DNA of 64,000 nucleotides from Paracoccaceae bacterium (lineage in GTDB: Bacteria; Pseudomonadota; Alphaproteobacteria; Rhodobacterales; Rhodobacteraceae). Positions 25,030 through 34,907 of the stretch are shown here, one piece after another (positions within the stretch are counted from its first letter, which is position 1; each line of letters starts with the position of its first letter). The notes beneath the pieces were generated by a model. It did no database searches, was not told the origin of the DNA, and was given only the letters and a program-made list of their open reading frames with translations. Location of the stretch: positions 1 to 64,000 of the forward strand of contig JASJAU010000010.1 of NCBI GenBank assembly GCA_030066855.1. Reading direction: 5' to 3'. Position numbers and translations under genes: made by a program.

Positions 25030-25988
25030 GCCGCCAGCCCCTTCGCGCCAATATTCAGGAACTTCTTCCGGCGCTCGCGCACGACATCATCGCGCGAAAG
25101 CCCTTTGAGCTTGGAAACCATGTCCTGAATGCAGGCGCCGACCGCGTCGATCGTACCGTCCCGATCCCGTTGAGCGCCCCCGATCGGCTCGGCAATGATC
25201 CGGTCAATGACCCCGAGTTTGTGAAGATCCTGCGCAGTCAGCCGGAGCGCTTCGGCAGCCTCGCGCATCTTCTCGGCATCCTTCCAAAGGATGGACGCGC
25301 AGCCTTCAGGCGAGATGACGGAGTAGATGGAGTGCTCGAGCATCGCCACGCGATTAGCCGTGGCGAAGGCAACGGCTCCGCCGGATCCGCCCTCTCCAAT
25401 GATCACCGAAACCAGCGGCACGCCGATCTTCAGACAGGTCTCTGTTGAGCGCGCGATGGCCTCGGACTGCCCCCGTTCCTCAGCGCCCTTGCCAGGGTAG
25501 GCGCCGGGCGTGTCGACCAGTGTGACGACGGGCACATTGAATCGGTCGGCCAGTTGCATCAGGCGGATCGCCTTCCGATACCCTTCGGGCCTGGCCATGC
25601 CGAAATTGCGCTCGATCCGGCTTTGGGTGTCGTCGCCCTTCTCATGCCCGATGACCATGACGGGATCCCCGTCTAGGCGCGCGAGCCCCCCCATGATCGC
25701 GTGATCGTCCGCGAAGTTCCGGTCGCCGGCCAAGGGCGTGTACTCGGTGAAAAGGCGCTCGATATAGTCACCGCAATGCGGTCGGTCCGGGTGGCGGGCG
25801 ACCTGGCATTTCCGCCAAGGCGTCAGATCCTTGTAGAGGTCTCGCAGCAGCTGCTCGGCCTTCTTGTCGAGCGCCGAAGCCTCCTTTTCGACATCCATCT
25901 CCGCATTTGCGCGGCCCATGGCCCGAAGCTCTTCCGCCTTGCCTTCGATTTCGGCCAGCGGCTTCTCGAATTCGAGATAGTTCTGCAT
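25026..25988 (-). CDS. accA: Acetyl-CoA carboxylase carboxyltransferase subunit alpha
   Basis: 320 residues, the usual size. [18 protein letters not shown] opens the coiled N-terminus; the carboxyltransferase core has [20 protein letters not shown] and [13 protein letters not shown], which hold the oxyanion-hole glycines. With AccD it transfers CO2 from biotin-AccB to acetyl-CoA, the first step of fatty acid synthesis. The gene is monocistronic by position: convergent with mcl1, with the next same-strand gene 64 bp upstream. Confidence 0.97.
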   Translation of the reverse strand: MQNYLEFEKPLAEIEGKAEELRAMGRANAEMDVEKEASALDKKAEQLLRDLYKDLTPWRKCQVARHPDRPHCGDYIERLFTEYTPLAGDRNFADDHAIMGGLARLDGDPVMVIGHEKGDDTQSRIERNFGMARPEGYRKAIRLMQLADRFNVPVVTLVDTPGAYPGKGAEERGQSEAIARSTETCLKIGVPLVSVIIGEGGSGGAVAFATANRVAMLEHSIYSVISPEGCASILWKDAEKMREAAEALRLTAQDLHKLGVIDRIIAEPIGGAQRDRDGTIDAVGACIQDMVSKLKGLSRDDVVRERRKKFLNIGAKGLAA

Positions 25989-26052
25989 GTCGCCTCACAG
26001 AATGTTGCGGCCTATATGGCCCCGCCGCCTTTCCGGCGCAAGCGCCGCTGGT

Positions 26053-26901
26053 TCAGGCCGCAATTGCGGTCAGCAAGTTGATCGTCGCGGGAATCTCTGT
26101 GCCTTCGGGCATCTCATACTGCGCGAGGTCGCCCGCAATCGCCCCGGCGATGGCCGCGCGATCGCCCTCGGTGCCGCCGAAATGCGAGATGATCCGGCTT
26201 GCGGAGCCGAGCCGCGTCATCAAATCGGCGACGCTCGCCGCGCTACCGCGGTGACTGAGCCGCGCGGCCACCTCCCGTCCTTCGACATTCTGCAACCCGC
26301 CCGCCCGAAGACGTGCTACGGCGAGGTCGAGATCGCTCAATCCCATCGGCCCTGGCGTGTTTGGCGGAACGGCGGGCGGCGCGCCGAGCCGCTCTGAGGC
26401 CCGGTCGCGCGGAACGGTCCAATAAGGATTGCGGGTGGCGGGCGCCCAGGCGGCGAAGACAATCCTACCGCCCGGCCTCAAGGCGCGGGCGATGTTCGCG
26501 AAGGCCCCTTCCGGATTGGCGAAGAACATCACACCAAACCGCGAGACGGCCAGGTCGAAGCCGGTCTCGGGCCATTCGGCGCTCTCGGCATCGGCTAGGT
26601 GCACGCCCATCTGGGGCAGGTTGGCGCCTCGCTCCGCCGCGCGCTGGAGCAGGGGCTCGGAGATATCGCTCGCTAGAACGCGGCCCTCCGGCCCGACAGC
26701 CTCGGCCGCCATGAGGGAGAGCGCGCCAGTGCCGCAGCCGATGTCGATCACCCGAGCTCCCTTAACCGGATTGCCCTCCTCGATCACCAGCCGCGCGACG
26801 TCCTCCAGCAGATGATCCATCTCCTCTTCCCGCGCGATCCAGCTCTGGCCCGAAGGCCCGGACCAGTAGTCGGCGGAGTCACGGTTCGGTTGATCGGCCA
26901 T
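26053..26901 (-). CDS. Class I SAM-dependent methyltransferase (UbiE/COQ5-like), substrate unknown
   Basis: 282 residues. SADYWSGPSGQSWIAREEEMD is a recurrent N-terminal signature of this alphaproteobacterial group. SAM motif I is VIDIGCGTGALS and the post-motifs are VSRFGVMFFANPEGAF and LRPGGRIVFAAWAP. It starts 7 bp after the amylosucrase stop, implying cotranscription. The ATG at 26901 is preferred over 26907 because of spacing to AGGTAGGA. Substrate is not predictable. Confidence 0.85.
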   Translation of the reverse strand: MADQPNRDSADYWSGPSGQSWIAREEEMDHLLEDVARLVIEEGNPVKGARVIDIGCGTGALSLMAAEAVGPEGRVLASDISEPLLQRAAERGANLPQMGVHLADAESAEWPETGFDLAVSRFGVMFFANPEGAFANIARALRPGGRIVFAAWAPATRNPYWTVPRDRASERLGAPPAVPPNTPGPMGLSDLDLAVARLRAGGLQNVEGREVAARLSHRGSAASVADLMTRLGSASRIISHFGGTEGDRAAIAGAIAGDLAQYEMPEGTEIPATINLLTAIAA

Positions 26902-26908
26902 CTTCATC

Positions 26909-28795
26909 CTACCTGATCCAAAGGCTCTCGTAGGGCTTCATTGCGATGTTCCCATCGACCAGTCTCAAGGGCGCATCAGACAGCGCGTCATGGAAGCCCT
27001 CGGCGCCTTGCAACAACACCCAACTGCCCGGCAAGGCCAATTCGTTCTCTGTGAAGTTGAACGCGCAGAGAAGCGGGCCTGTCGGCGCCTCATGAACGAA
27101 CGTCAAGAGCCCCGGATGCGGAGACCGCAAGATGCGGAGCGGATAGGCGGCATGGAGCTCCGGGGTGGCGCGGCGCCTCTCAAGAATGAGGCGCACTCCG
27201 TGAAACACACGCGCCTCGGGCGAACCATCGTCCTTCCTGCCGACCCGCGCCACCGTCTCCCAGTCCATGGCCGGGCGATGGATCCACCGGCTGTCATGGC
27301 GCTTGTCAGGATCGTCGCGGTAGCTCTCGTCGTTCAACGTGGCGATCTCGTCGCCCATGTAGATCAGGGGAATGCCGCTGAAGCCCGCGATCAGCGCGTG
27401 CCCCATGATGATGCGCTCGACCGCCCGGTCAATCGCCACCTTGTCCCCAGTCTCGATCGCGCGCTCCAGACCCGCCAGAGAGGCGAGACTGCCGGACATG
27501 CGCTTGTCTCCGGTCTCGGGATTGAAGCCGAAAAGCTCCCCGCGCGCGAAACTGCCGGGAAAAAGGCCCTCGTAGAAATCTGAGAGGAAGGCCCGGTGCG
27601 CCGTATCCGACAGCCCGACCGCCTCGGCGTCGGCCTTGGTTATCGCCCAGCCGATATCGTCGTGGCAGCGAATGTAGTTGGCGTATGTCGCGTTGGTCAG
27701 AACCTCCGGGAAATGGGAGTTCATGACATGGGTCATCATGCCCGTGTCGCGCGAGGCGAGCGAGGACCAGAACTGGACCATAAGCGAGTTGTGATAGGCG
27801 AGGTTGCCTTCCTTGCCGTCGTGCCGGCCGCGACCGAGGTAGGGCAGCATCTCCGCGGGGCCCACTATCGCCTCCTCGAGATGCAAGACCGCGGGGCAGA
27901 CGATGCGGGACACGGCGCGCAGGGCCTGGAGGATCATGTGCACCTCCGGCTCGGACTGGCAGCGGGTGCCAAGCCGCTTCCACATGAAGGCGACGGCGTC
28001 GAGACGGAGGACGTCCACGCCTTTGTTCGCGAGGAAAAGCATCACCTCGGCGATCTCGAGAAACACCTTCGGATTGGCCCAGTTCAGGTCCCATTGGTGG
28101 GTGTTGAACGAGGTCCAGACCCATTTCTTCATAGTCTTGTCGAAGGTGAAGTTGCCCGGCGCGGTGTCCGGGAACACCTCGTGCAGGGTCTCCTCGTATT
28201 GGTCGGGCAGCTTGCGGTCGTCGAAGAGAAGGTAGTAGTCGCGCTTCTCCGCGTCGCCCTTCCGGGCGGCTTCGGCCCAAGCGTGCTCCTTGGCGGTGTG
28301 GTTTAGAACCAGATCGATGCAGATCGAGATGCCGCGCGACCGGAAAGCGGCCGCGACTCCCTCGAAATCGGCCATCGTGCCGTAGCCGGGATTGATCGCG
28401 CGGTAGTCCATGACCGAATAGCCGCCGTCGCTGTCACCGGGGCGCGGCTTCAGGCAGGGCATGAAATGCACGTAGGTCACCCCGAGGCTTTCGAGATAGT
28501 CCAGCTTTTCAAGGACGCCTTTCAGGTCGCCGGCGAACCGGTCAATGTAGAATACGTAGCCGATCATCTCGGGGCGCTGGAACCAATCCGGCGACAGGTC
28601 GCGGCGCATGTCGAGCCATTTCAGATCCTCGGGCCGGTCCGCCCATGCCTTGGCCATGACCCCCGCCAGCGCCTCGCAAAAGGCCGCGTAACTTGGCAGC
28701 TGGCCGTAGAGCGCATCGAGCATGTCGAAGAGATCCGACCGCGACCTCTCAAAGCGCAGCTCAAAGAGCTTCTTGTCGTGTTCTGACTGGGGCAT
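26909..28795 (-). CDS. Amylosucrase (GH13 family)
   Basis: 628 residues, the amylosucrase length. An alpha-helical N-terminal domain precedes the GH13 barrel, with CIDLVLNHTAKEHAWA, nucleophile Asp in GVDVLRLDAVAFMWK, acid/base Glu in LHLEEAIVGP and the third acid in YIRCHDDIGW. A C-terminal beta domain closes it. Family knowledge: amylosucrase builds an alpha-1,4 glucan from sucrose or trims it, and related enzymes hydrolyse sucrose. No signal peptide, so it is cytosolic. No other glycogen or sucrose gene is within the window. It is cotranscribed with the downstream methyltransferase. Confidence 0.88.
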   Translation of the reverse strand: MPQSEHDKKLFELRFERSRSDLFDMLDALYGQLPSYAAFCEALAGVMAKAWADRPEDLKWLDMRRDLSPDWFQRPEMIGYVFYIDRFAGDLKGVLEKLDYLESLGVTYVHFMPCLKPRPGDSDGGYSVMDYRAINPGYGTMADFEGVAAAFRSRGISICIDLVLNHTAKEHAWAEAARKGDAEKRDYYLLFDDRKLPDQYEETLHEVFPDTAPGNFTFDKTMKKWVWTSFNTHQWDLNWANPKVFLEIAEVMLFLANKGVDVLRLDAVAFMWKRLGTRCQSEPEVHMILQALRAVSRIVCPAVLHLEEAIVGPAEMLPYLGRGRHDGKEGNLAYHNSLMVQFWSSLASRDTGMMTHVMNSHFPEVLTNATYANYIRCHDDIGWAITKADAEAVGLSDTAHRAFLSDFYEGLFPGSFARGELFGFNPETGDKRMSGSLASLAGLERAIETGDKVAIDRAVERIIMGHALIAGFSGIPLIYMGDEIATLNDESYRDDPDKRHDSRWIHRPAMDWETVARVGRKDDGSPEARVFHGVRLILERRRATPELHAAYPLRILRSPHPGLLTFVHEAPTGPLLCAFNFTENELALPGSWVLLQGAEGFHDALSDAPLRLVDGNIAMKPYESLWIR

Positions 28796-28853
28796 TCAGG
28801 CTCTAATCACTTGGGAATGCGATGAGCTAACGCGCTCGGGGCCTTCTGTCCAT

Positions 28854-29594
28854 TCACGCGCCGGAACGCCCGCCACTCTTGGCCTCTTCAAGAAGCCTGT
28901 CCGAAGCCGTCTCGACTTCGCGTTCCAGTCTTGCCATGAACTCCGCTATGGGCAGCCCCGGCGGGATCGGGTCGAGGAACTCGACGACCGCCGTTCCCGG
29001 GCGGCGCAGAACGCCACGCTTCGGCCAGAAATACCCGACATTCGCCGCAACGGGCGCGCAGGGTTGGCCAAGCTGTTCGTAGAGAACGCCCGAACCGACC
29101 TTGTAAGGTCTTTTGTCCTCCGGCGCGACGCGCGTACCCTGCGGATAGATGATCAACTGCCCCGCATCCATGCGGCCCTTTTCGACATCGTCTTTCATCT
29201 GCGCGATGGCCGCGCCGCGCTTACCCCGGTTGACGGGCACACAGCCGATCCGCAGCGCGTACTGGCCGAGAAGCGGGGCGTACATGAGTTCGCGCTTCAT
29301 GATGAAACGGCCGCGGGGGACCGCGCCGAAGATCAGAATGATGTCCAGAAAGGACTGGTGCTTGGCGGCGATGATCATTTCGCCGGTGGGCGGCCGGCCG
29401 CGCACTTCGGTCCTGAGACCCACCATCCACGCCGCCGCCCAGCGCACGAAGCGGCACCAGGCGTGACAGGCGCGGAACGCCCAATCGCGGGAGAATAGGG
29501 CGAAAGGGAAGAAGGCGATCGCATAGACGAGCATCACGACGTAGATCGTGGCGTTGAAAACTAGGGAGCGGATGTATTGAACGGCGCTCATCAA
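28854..29594 (-). CDS. plsC: 1-acyl-sn-glycerol-3-phosphate acyltransferase
   Basis: 246 residues. An N-terminal membrane helix (ATIYVVMLVYAIAFFPFALF) is followed by the acyltransferase block I AAKHQSFLDI (HxxxxD) and block III IYPQGTRVAP. It makes phosphatidic acid from lysophosphatidate at the inner membrane. AAGGAG lies before the ATG, which overlaps the ftsX stop (ATGA), so it is translated with the ftsEX operon. Downstream, 28796-28853 holds nothing notable. Confidence 0.93.
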   Translation of the reverse strand: MMSAVQYIRSLVFNATIYVVMLVYAIAFFPFALFSRDWAFRACHAWCRFVRWAAAWMVGLRTEVRGRPPTGEMIIAAKHQSFLDIILIFGAVPRGRFIMKRELMYAPLLGQYALRIGCVPVNRGKRGAAIAQMKDDVEKGRMDAGQLIIYPQGTRVAPEDKRPYKVGSGVLYEQLGQPCAPVAANVGYFWPKRGVLRRPGTAVVEFLDPIPPGLPIAEFMARLEREVETASDRLLEEAKSGGRSGA

Positions 29595-30469
29595 GAGAGC
29601 TCCTTAAGGCGCCGGAAGGCGGCGTAGCGTGTCGCCATGTAGGAAATCCCGCCGCCGGCAAGGGGAACGAGCGCGGGCCACAGCCATCCGGCGCCCGCGA
29701 AGCGCAGGTCGATGAAGCCTCCGCCGCCGGGCATCAGCACCACGACGATCATCCCTGCGATGCTGCCGGTCACCGCGCCGCCGATCGTGCGAAGCGTGAA
29801 ACGGCGTACGAAAATGCGCGTTATGAAGACGTCCTTCGCGCCGACCAGCCGGAGGACGCCGATGATCTGCCGGTTCGCCGAAAGCGAGGCGCTGGCGGCC
29901 AGCGCCACCATCGCGGCCCCGATCGCGGCGATTAGAACAAGGCTGACGCCTGCGACCGACGACATCCGATCCGCCGCACGGACCATCGGCAGACGCCAGC
30001 GGGCATGGTCGTCATAGACGGCGCCCGGGGCCTCGCCCTGAAGACGCCGGCGCAAGCCTTCGATGTCCGGCCCGTCGCCTTCGAGCGTCAGGTCGAAGAG
30101 AACCGGCAAGCGCAATCCCTCGAGCGCCGCGTCCGTGCCGAACCAGGGCGCGAGAAGAGCGCGCTGCTCGTCTTCGGTGAGCTGCCGGGCGCCGACAACC
30201 CCTGGCGTTTGCGCCGCAATAGTCATGACCGCGTCGATCTGATCTTGCAGCGTCTCGGCAGGCGCGCTCAGCCGTATCGTGGCCTTGTCGCCGAGCGCGG
30301 CGCCCCAATCATCGGCGACCCGGCTCGCGCTCATCGAAATCGCGCCAATGAAAACGGCGAGGAACGCCATCGCCGCCGCCGAAAGCACCGTGAGGGAAGC
30401 CGTGAAACCGGACGGCGGAACGATGCGCTCCACCCGCGAGTCGGAGCGGTCCAACAACCCGCCAATCAA
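29591..30469 (-). CDS. ftsX: Cell division protein FtsX
   Basis: 292 residues with four membrane helices. The first follows an N-terminal cytoplasmic tail and is preceded by ERIVPPSGFTASLTVLSAAA; a periplasmic domain lies between helices 1 and 2; helices 2-4 carry ANRQIIGVLRLVGAKDVFI, a conserved FtsX feature. It works with FtsE at the septum to activate peptidoglycan hydrolysis. The start is a TTG that overlaps the ftsE stop (TTGA) behind a G-rich stretch. Confidence 0.92.
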   Translation of the reverse strand: MIGGLLDRSDSRVERIVPPSGFTASLTVLSAAAMAFLAVFIGAISMSASRVADDWGAALGDKATIRLSAPAETLQDQIDAVMTIAAQTPGVVGARQLTEDEQRALLAPWFGTDAALEGLRLPVLFDLTLEGDGPDIEGLRRRLQGEAPGAVYDDHARWRLPMVRAADRMSSVAGVSLVLIAAIGAAMVALAASASLSANRQIIGVLRLVGAKDVFITRIFVRRFTLRTIGGAVTGSIAGMIVVVLMPGGGGFIDLRFAGAGWLWPALVPLAGGGISYMATRYAAFRRLKELS

Positions 30470-31143
30470 AGATCCGCCCCCGAAAGCTCGATCCCGCGCT
30501 CCCGAATGCGCAGCACCCGCGCAGGCGCCCGGGTTTTGGCCTGACGGATCAGGGACAAGTCGTGGGTCGCACAGATCACGGTCTTGCCCGACTTGTTCAG
30601 CTCGACCAGAAGATCAAGGATTTTCAACGACATCTCCCAGTCCACATTACCAGTCGGCTCGTCCGCGAGGATGAGGTCGGGCGAGAGAATGACCGCCCGC
30701 GCCAGGGCGGCGCGCTGCTTCTCTCCGCCCGACAATTCCGGCGGGCGCCTGTCACGGTGCCGCGAGAGCCCGACCCAGGCCAGAAGCTGGGACATGTTAT
30801 CGTCCACGTCCCGGATGTCGACGCCGGTCGCCGTGGCGGGCAGCAGGACGTTCTCGGAGACCGAGAGATGATCGACAAACCGGCAGTCCTGGTGCACGAC
30901 GCCGATCTTGCGGCGCATGTCCGCCACCTCGTCTCGACCGAGCCGCTCGGTTTCCTTACCGAAGAGCTGGACCTCGCCCGCTTCAGGCGCCATTTCCAGG
31001 TAGCAGAGCTTGAGCAGTGTCGTCTTGCCGGCGCCCGACGGCCCGGTGACGAAGTGGAAACTGCCAGCGGGCAGGCTGAGGGAGACGCCGTCGAACAACG
31101 CCCGGTCCCCGAACCGCACACTTACGCTGTCGAACTCTACCAC
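30466..31143 (-). CDS. ftsE: Cell division ATP-binding protein FtsE
   Basis: 225 residues, ABC ATPase. Walker A is GPSGAGKTTLLKLCY, the signature LSGGEKQRAALARAV, and Walker B DLILADEPTGNVDW. It partners FtsX and lies immediately upstream of it with overlapping codons. The start is probably the GTG at 31143, since no ATG fits the family N-terminus (VEFDSVSVRFG). It is divergent from the zinc-ribbon gene; 31144-31301 shows no clear promoter. Confidence 0.95.
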   Translation of the reverse strand: MVEFDSVSVRFGDRALFDGVSLSLPAGSFHFVTGPSGAGKTTLLKLCYLEMAPEAGEVQLFGKETERLGRDEVADMRRKIGVVHQDCRFVDHLSVSENVLLPATATGVDIRDVDDNMSQLLAWVGLSRHRDRRPPELSGGEKQRAALARAVILSPDLILADEPTGNVDWEMSLKILDLLVELNKSGKTVICATHDLSLIRQAKTRAPARVLRIRERGIELSGADL

Positions 31144-31301
31144 CTGCCGTCCCTTCGCTCGCGCTGCGCTTTTGCCTCACACGCGGCGCCCATGCAACGG
31201 CGTGGCTTTGAGTTTGCCAAGGAAACTGCTAAGAGCGAACCAAGCAGGCTCGAAGGCGACGGGAGATCGCCCGCTGGGGCAAGACCAGGGCAAGGATACG
31301 A

Positions 31302-32267
31302 ATGATGCGGCTGATTTGTCCCAACTGCAGCGCCCAATACGAAATCGACGCTGGCATGATCCCCGATGAGGGGCGCGACGTTCAGTGCTCGAATTGCGGG
31401 CACACCTGGTTCGAATTGCCGCCCCCCGCCGAGGGGCTGAACGTCGAAGCGCAGGAAGCGCTTCCGGAAGCGGTGGAAGAGCCTGAGCCAAGCGCCGAGG
31501 TTCAGCCCAAGCCTGTCAGGCCGCAGCCGCCGGCGAAGGCCAGAGAAGAGGCGGAAGAGGCGCCGGAGGATGACTGGGATTGGCCGGAAACCAGGCCAAT
31601 CGAACCAATCGAGCCGCCAGATGAGCCGGAGCTTGAGCCGGCTGCGGCAGCTGAGGAGCCCGAGACCCAAGAGAGCCAAGAACCTGAACCGGAACCGGCG
31701 GCCGACGAAGCGCCCGAACCCGAGGCGGAAGCGCCGAGCGCGGTGCAGCCCAAGCGGCCGGCGGATGTGGCGGCCCTGGACGTGTTGCGCGAGGAGGCGG
31801 CGCGAGAGCTTGAGAAACGCCGGGAAGAGTCGCCCGCGGCGGTGGAAACCCAAACCGATATGGCGCTCGAGGATCCCAAAGACAGGGACACGCCGTCCCG
31901 GGCCCTGCGGGCGCGGATGGCGCGGCTGCGCGGAGAAGAGGACGAAGAAGAGGAAGCGCCGACCGAACAGGATTATCAGGCGCCTCGCCGCGACCTTCTC
32001 CCGGATATCGAAGAAATCAACTCCAGCCTGCGGCCGTCCGATGTCGCGACCGGCGCGATGTCGGAAGAGGAGATGGTCGAGTACCGAAAGGGATTTCGAG
32101 CCGGCTTTGTCCTGACCGTCGGGGCTGCCGCCTTGATGGTGGTTTGCTATGCTTGGGGGCCGCTCATCGCCTCGGTCTTCCCGGCCGCCGAACCGGCGCT
32201 CATCAGCTACGTCGACTGGGCGAACGCCGCGCGTGACGCGATTGGTGGAGCGATTGGAGGCGGCTGA
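31302..32267 (+). CDS. Zinc-ribbon (MJ0042-type) membrane-anchored protein, unknown function
   Basis: 321 residues. The N-terminus is an MJ0042 zinc finger, MRLICPNCSAQYEID with a second CSNCGHTWFELP knuckle. The middle (50-230) is an acidic, Pro/Glu-rich low-complexity linker, and a single membrane helix (GFVLTVGAAALMVVCYAW) lies near residue 280, leaving a short tail outside. Similar proteins are common in alphaproteobacteria beside ftsEX; their function is unknown. AAGGAT precedes the ATG. Confidence 0.85.
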   Translation: MMRLICPNCSAQYEIDAGMIPDEGRDVQCSNCGHTWFELPPPAEGLNVEAQEALPEAVEEPEPSAEVQPKPVRPQPPAKAREEAEEAPEDDWDWPETRPIEPIEPPDEPELEPAAAAEEPETQESQEPEPEPAADEAPEPEAEAPSAVQPKRPADVAALDVLREEAARELEKRREESPAAVETQTDMALEDPKDRDTPSRALRARMARLRGEEDEEEEAPTEQDYQAPRRDLLPDIEEINSSLRPSDVATGAMSEEEMVEYRKGFRAGFVLTVGAAALMVVCYAWGPLIASVFPAAEPALISYVDWANAARDAIGGAIGGG

Positions 32268-32286
32268 GCCTCTTTAAGTTTCGCGT

Positions 32287-34878
32287 TCAGAACCGCTCAA
32301 GCAGTCTTTTTAGGTAGTCGAGCTCCTCGTCTGGCCGTTCCTGCTCGCCCGAGCGACGCCGGATCTCGTCCAGAAGCTCCCGGGCACGGCGATAAACGTC
32401 ATCCCCCTGCAGAAGCTGCTCGTCCGTGCCGACACGGCCGTTCTCGCCGGCCTCCCGTCCTAGCGGATCGCGGCCGCCCAAGGGATCGTTCCTCCCCAGT
32501 GCTTCGCCCTGCTGCCCGCCTTGCTGGTTTTGCTGCTGCTCGGCCATTTGCTCGGCCAACTCGCGCATGCCGTCGCGTAGTGCCTCCATGGCCTCCGCCT
32601 GGTTGTCCAGCGCGCCGGCGAAATCATCCTGCCGGAGCGCGTCTTCGGCGTCGTCCATGGCCTCGCCCGCTCTTCCCAGCGACTCGCGGGCCGCGTCGCC
32701 CTCGGGCGTGCCCGCACCGGGCAGGTTCTGCCGCTGGCGGTTCAGTTCCTGGCGCAAGGCCCGCTGCCGGTCGGCAAGACTGCCCTCGAGTCCGCCGCCG
32801 TTTTCCGCCTGCCCTGGCTGCTCGCCACCCTGCTGCTCGCCACCCTGACCCTGGCCCTCTTGGCCGTGCTGCTCGCCCCTGCCCTGATTGCCTTCGCGGC
32901 CCTCGTTTTGCTGGCTTTCGCCCGCCTGCGCGTTCGGGTTGAACTGCTCCTGCAGATCCCGGAACGCCTCGTCGCTCAGACCCTGCTGCTGGCGCAAGGT
33001 CTCAGCCAGACCTTCCATGGCCTGCTCGCCGGGGCTTTGCTGGCCTTGCTGGCCGCGGGCGACCTGCATGTTCTCCATCATCTGGCGCAGCTGGTCGAGA
33101 AGCTGCTGGGCCTCGGCCATCCGGCCCTGCTCCATCAGCTCCTGCAGCCGGTCGAGCATGTCCTGAAGCTGGTCTCCGGTGATCTCCTGCCGCTCACCCT
33201 GGTTCTCGGCCTGTTGCTGCTGCTGGTCCTGATCGCCCTGCTGTTCAGCCAGCTGGCGCATGTAGTCCTGCATGGCCTCGCGCAGCTCTTGCATGAGCTC
33301 GGCGATCTCCTCATCCGTCGCGCCGTTTTCAATCGCCTCGGACAGGCGGTCCTGCGCCCGCTGAAGCCGCGCGAGCGCGTCGCTGAGATCACCCTCCTCG
33401 ATCTCGATCGCCAGATCCCACAAGACATCCGCAAGCTCCGCCACGGCCTCGTCGGTCAGCTTGTCGAGCGAGATGCGCGTCTCAAGCCGGCGGGTCGCGA
33501 AGCGGAGCTTCATGTACACGGTTTCCGAGCGGAAGACATCCTCCGGCCGATGCGAAACCGCGCGCAGAACCTTGGCCACGCGCGGCGCGTTGCCCCGGTT
33601 CCACAGCAGATCCCGCCGCTGCTCGGCCACCGATTTGGCAAGCGGGTCGAAAAACCGGCGACCCGGCAAGTCGGCAAACTGCGGGGCGGAGAGGCCCGTC
33701 TGGCCCGCCGCGTCCTCAGCGGTCAGCGTGGAGGACACGGGGAGGTTGGCCCAGGGATGCTTGCTGAAGTCCTCGATCACGGTATCAGTGAAGTCGGAAC
33801 GGTCGCCGGATATCGTCATCGGTAGGTCGATGACGATCGGTTCTCGCGGCTCCGGATCAACGGTCAGCCCATAAAGTCGCTCGACCTCGCCCAGATCGAG
33901 CGTGATCTCCATCTGGCCCGCCACTACGCCGTAGTCATCCTCAGCCGCGAAGGGCGCCTCCATAACGCCCCCCTCGCCTTGGGCGATCGCGCCGTCGAAT
34001 TCGATCTCGGGAATGTCGTCTGCTTCGGCCGTGATCTCCCAGCTTTGGCCGTTCGGGCCTTCGATTCCGATATCGCCGTCCAAGGCTACGTCGAATGTCT
34101 GTATGGGGTCGGTCGCAGGCGGGATATTCTCCGTTCGGCCGGAGACTGTCTCGCTCAAGGCAAGCGCGCCGATCTCTCCATAGAAACGGATGGTGACGCG
34201 GCTGCCTTCGGGAACCGAGAACCCGCCGGCGTCAATGTCGTTCAGGTATAGGCTAGGCCGCCCGGTGTAGAGCGGCGGCTCGACCCAACCCTCCCAGGCG
34301 GGTCCCGCTGCCAACGGCTGCCCGCCCGGCGCGGCGTCCGTCACCGTCGCTACCTGCACGACGGAGCCGAAGATTGCCGCCACCGCGAAGAAGGTCAGCG
34401 CCACATAGCGGAGCGCGAAGGGGTCGCGCGATGAAAGCCGCAAATTCGGTTGCGGCGCGCGAGCGGCGTCGAGCCGCTCGGCCATGCGCTCGACGTGGGC
34501 GATCCAGACAGCTTCCGATGCGGCGTCGCCCGCCCCGATCGCTTGCGTGTCCGAGACCGCCGCGATCGGACGGCCGGGAAGCGTGCGGTCGAGCCGGTCG
34601 AAAACCTCAGCTTCCGTCGGGCGCTTGAATCTCAAGACGCCCCAGACGCCGCTCCAAACCGCGCCCAAGGCCGCAAGCACGCCCAGACCCCAGACCGCTT
34701 CGAGCGGAAGCATGTCCTGGAAACCGAGCATCAGCGCCGCCAGTGCGGCCAGAAGGACAGACGCGACCGGCCAGAAAGCGCGGACGGCCCGTTCCGACAG
34801 CATTCCGGCATAGGTCAGCCGGAGCGGCCATTTCAGCCGTTTCCACGCCCCTGCCGGTAGATCGCGCCTTTGGGTCAT
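32287..34878 (-). CDS. DUF4175/TIGR02302 family membrane protein
   Basis: 863 residues. Two membrane helices at the N-terminus (FWPVASVLLAALAALMLGF and a third segment near 150) precede a beta-rich middle and a long C-terminal half. That half is extremely rich in Gln, Glu and Gly with coiled-coil stretches (AEAQQLLDQLRQMMENMQVA) and QQGGEQ-type runs. The layout matches TIGR02302. The function is not established; size and coiled coils suggest a structural envelope role. The ATG at 34878 is chosen, with a GTG three codons earlier possible. lysA ends 29 bp upstream. Confidence 0.85.
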   Translation of the reverse strand: MTQRRDLPAGAWKRLKWPLRLTYAGMLSERAVRAFWPVASVLLAALAALMLGFQDMLPLEAVWGLGVLAALGAVWSGVWGVLRFKRPTEAEVFDRLDRTLPGRPIAAVSDTQAIGAGDAASEAVWIAHVERMAERLDAARAPQPNLRLSSRDPFALRYVALTFFAVAAIFGSVVQVATVTDAAPGGQPLAAGPAWEGWVEPPLYTGRPSLYLNDIDAGGFSVPEGSRVTIRFYGEIGALALSETVSGRTENIPPATDPIQTFDVALDGDIGIEGPNGQSWEITAEADDIPEIEFDGAIAQGEGGVMEAPFAAEDDYGVVAGQMEITLDLGEVERLYGLTVDPEPREPIVIDLPMTISGDRSDFTDTVIEDFSKHPWANLPVSSTLTAEDAAGQTGLSAPQFADLPGRRFFDPLAKSVAEQRRDLLWNRGNAPRVAKVLRAVSHRPEDVFRSETVYMKLRFATRRLETRISLDKLTDEAVAELADVLWDLAIEIEEGDLSDALARLQRAQDRLSEAIENGATDEEIAELMQELREAMQDYMRQLAEQQGDQDQQQQQAENQGERQEITGDQLQDMLDRLQELMEQGRMAEAQQLLDQLRQMMENMQVARGQQGQQSPGEQAMEGLAETLRQQQGLSDEAFRDLQEQFNPNAQAGESQQNEGREGNQGRGEQHGQEGQGQGGEQQGGEQPGQAENGGGLEGSLADRQRALRQELNRQRQNLPGAGTPEGDAARESLGRAGEAMDDAEDALRQDDFAGALDNQAEAMEALRDGMRELAEQMAEQQQNQQGGQQGEALGRNDPLGGRDPLGREAGENGRVGTDEQLLQGDDVYRRARELLDEIRRRSGEQERPDEELDYLKRLLERF

Positions 34879-34907
34879 GCGCCTCACGAAAAGACGGCGG
34901 ATCCGGG

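Noticed and set aside
32860..33825. Leu-rich open frame opposite the DUF4175 gene that looks like a membrane protein
   Set aside because: The hydrophobicity comes from the antisense reading of CAG and GAG repeats coding the Gln/Glu-rich tail; it is not a real gene.
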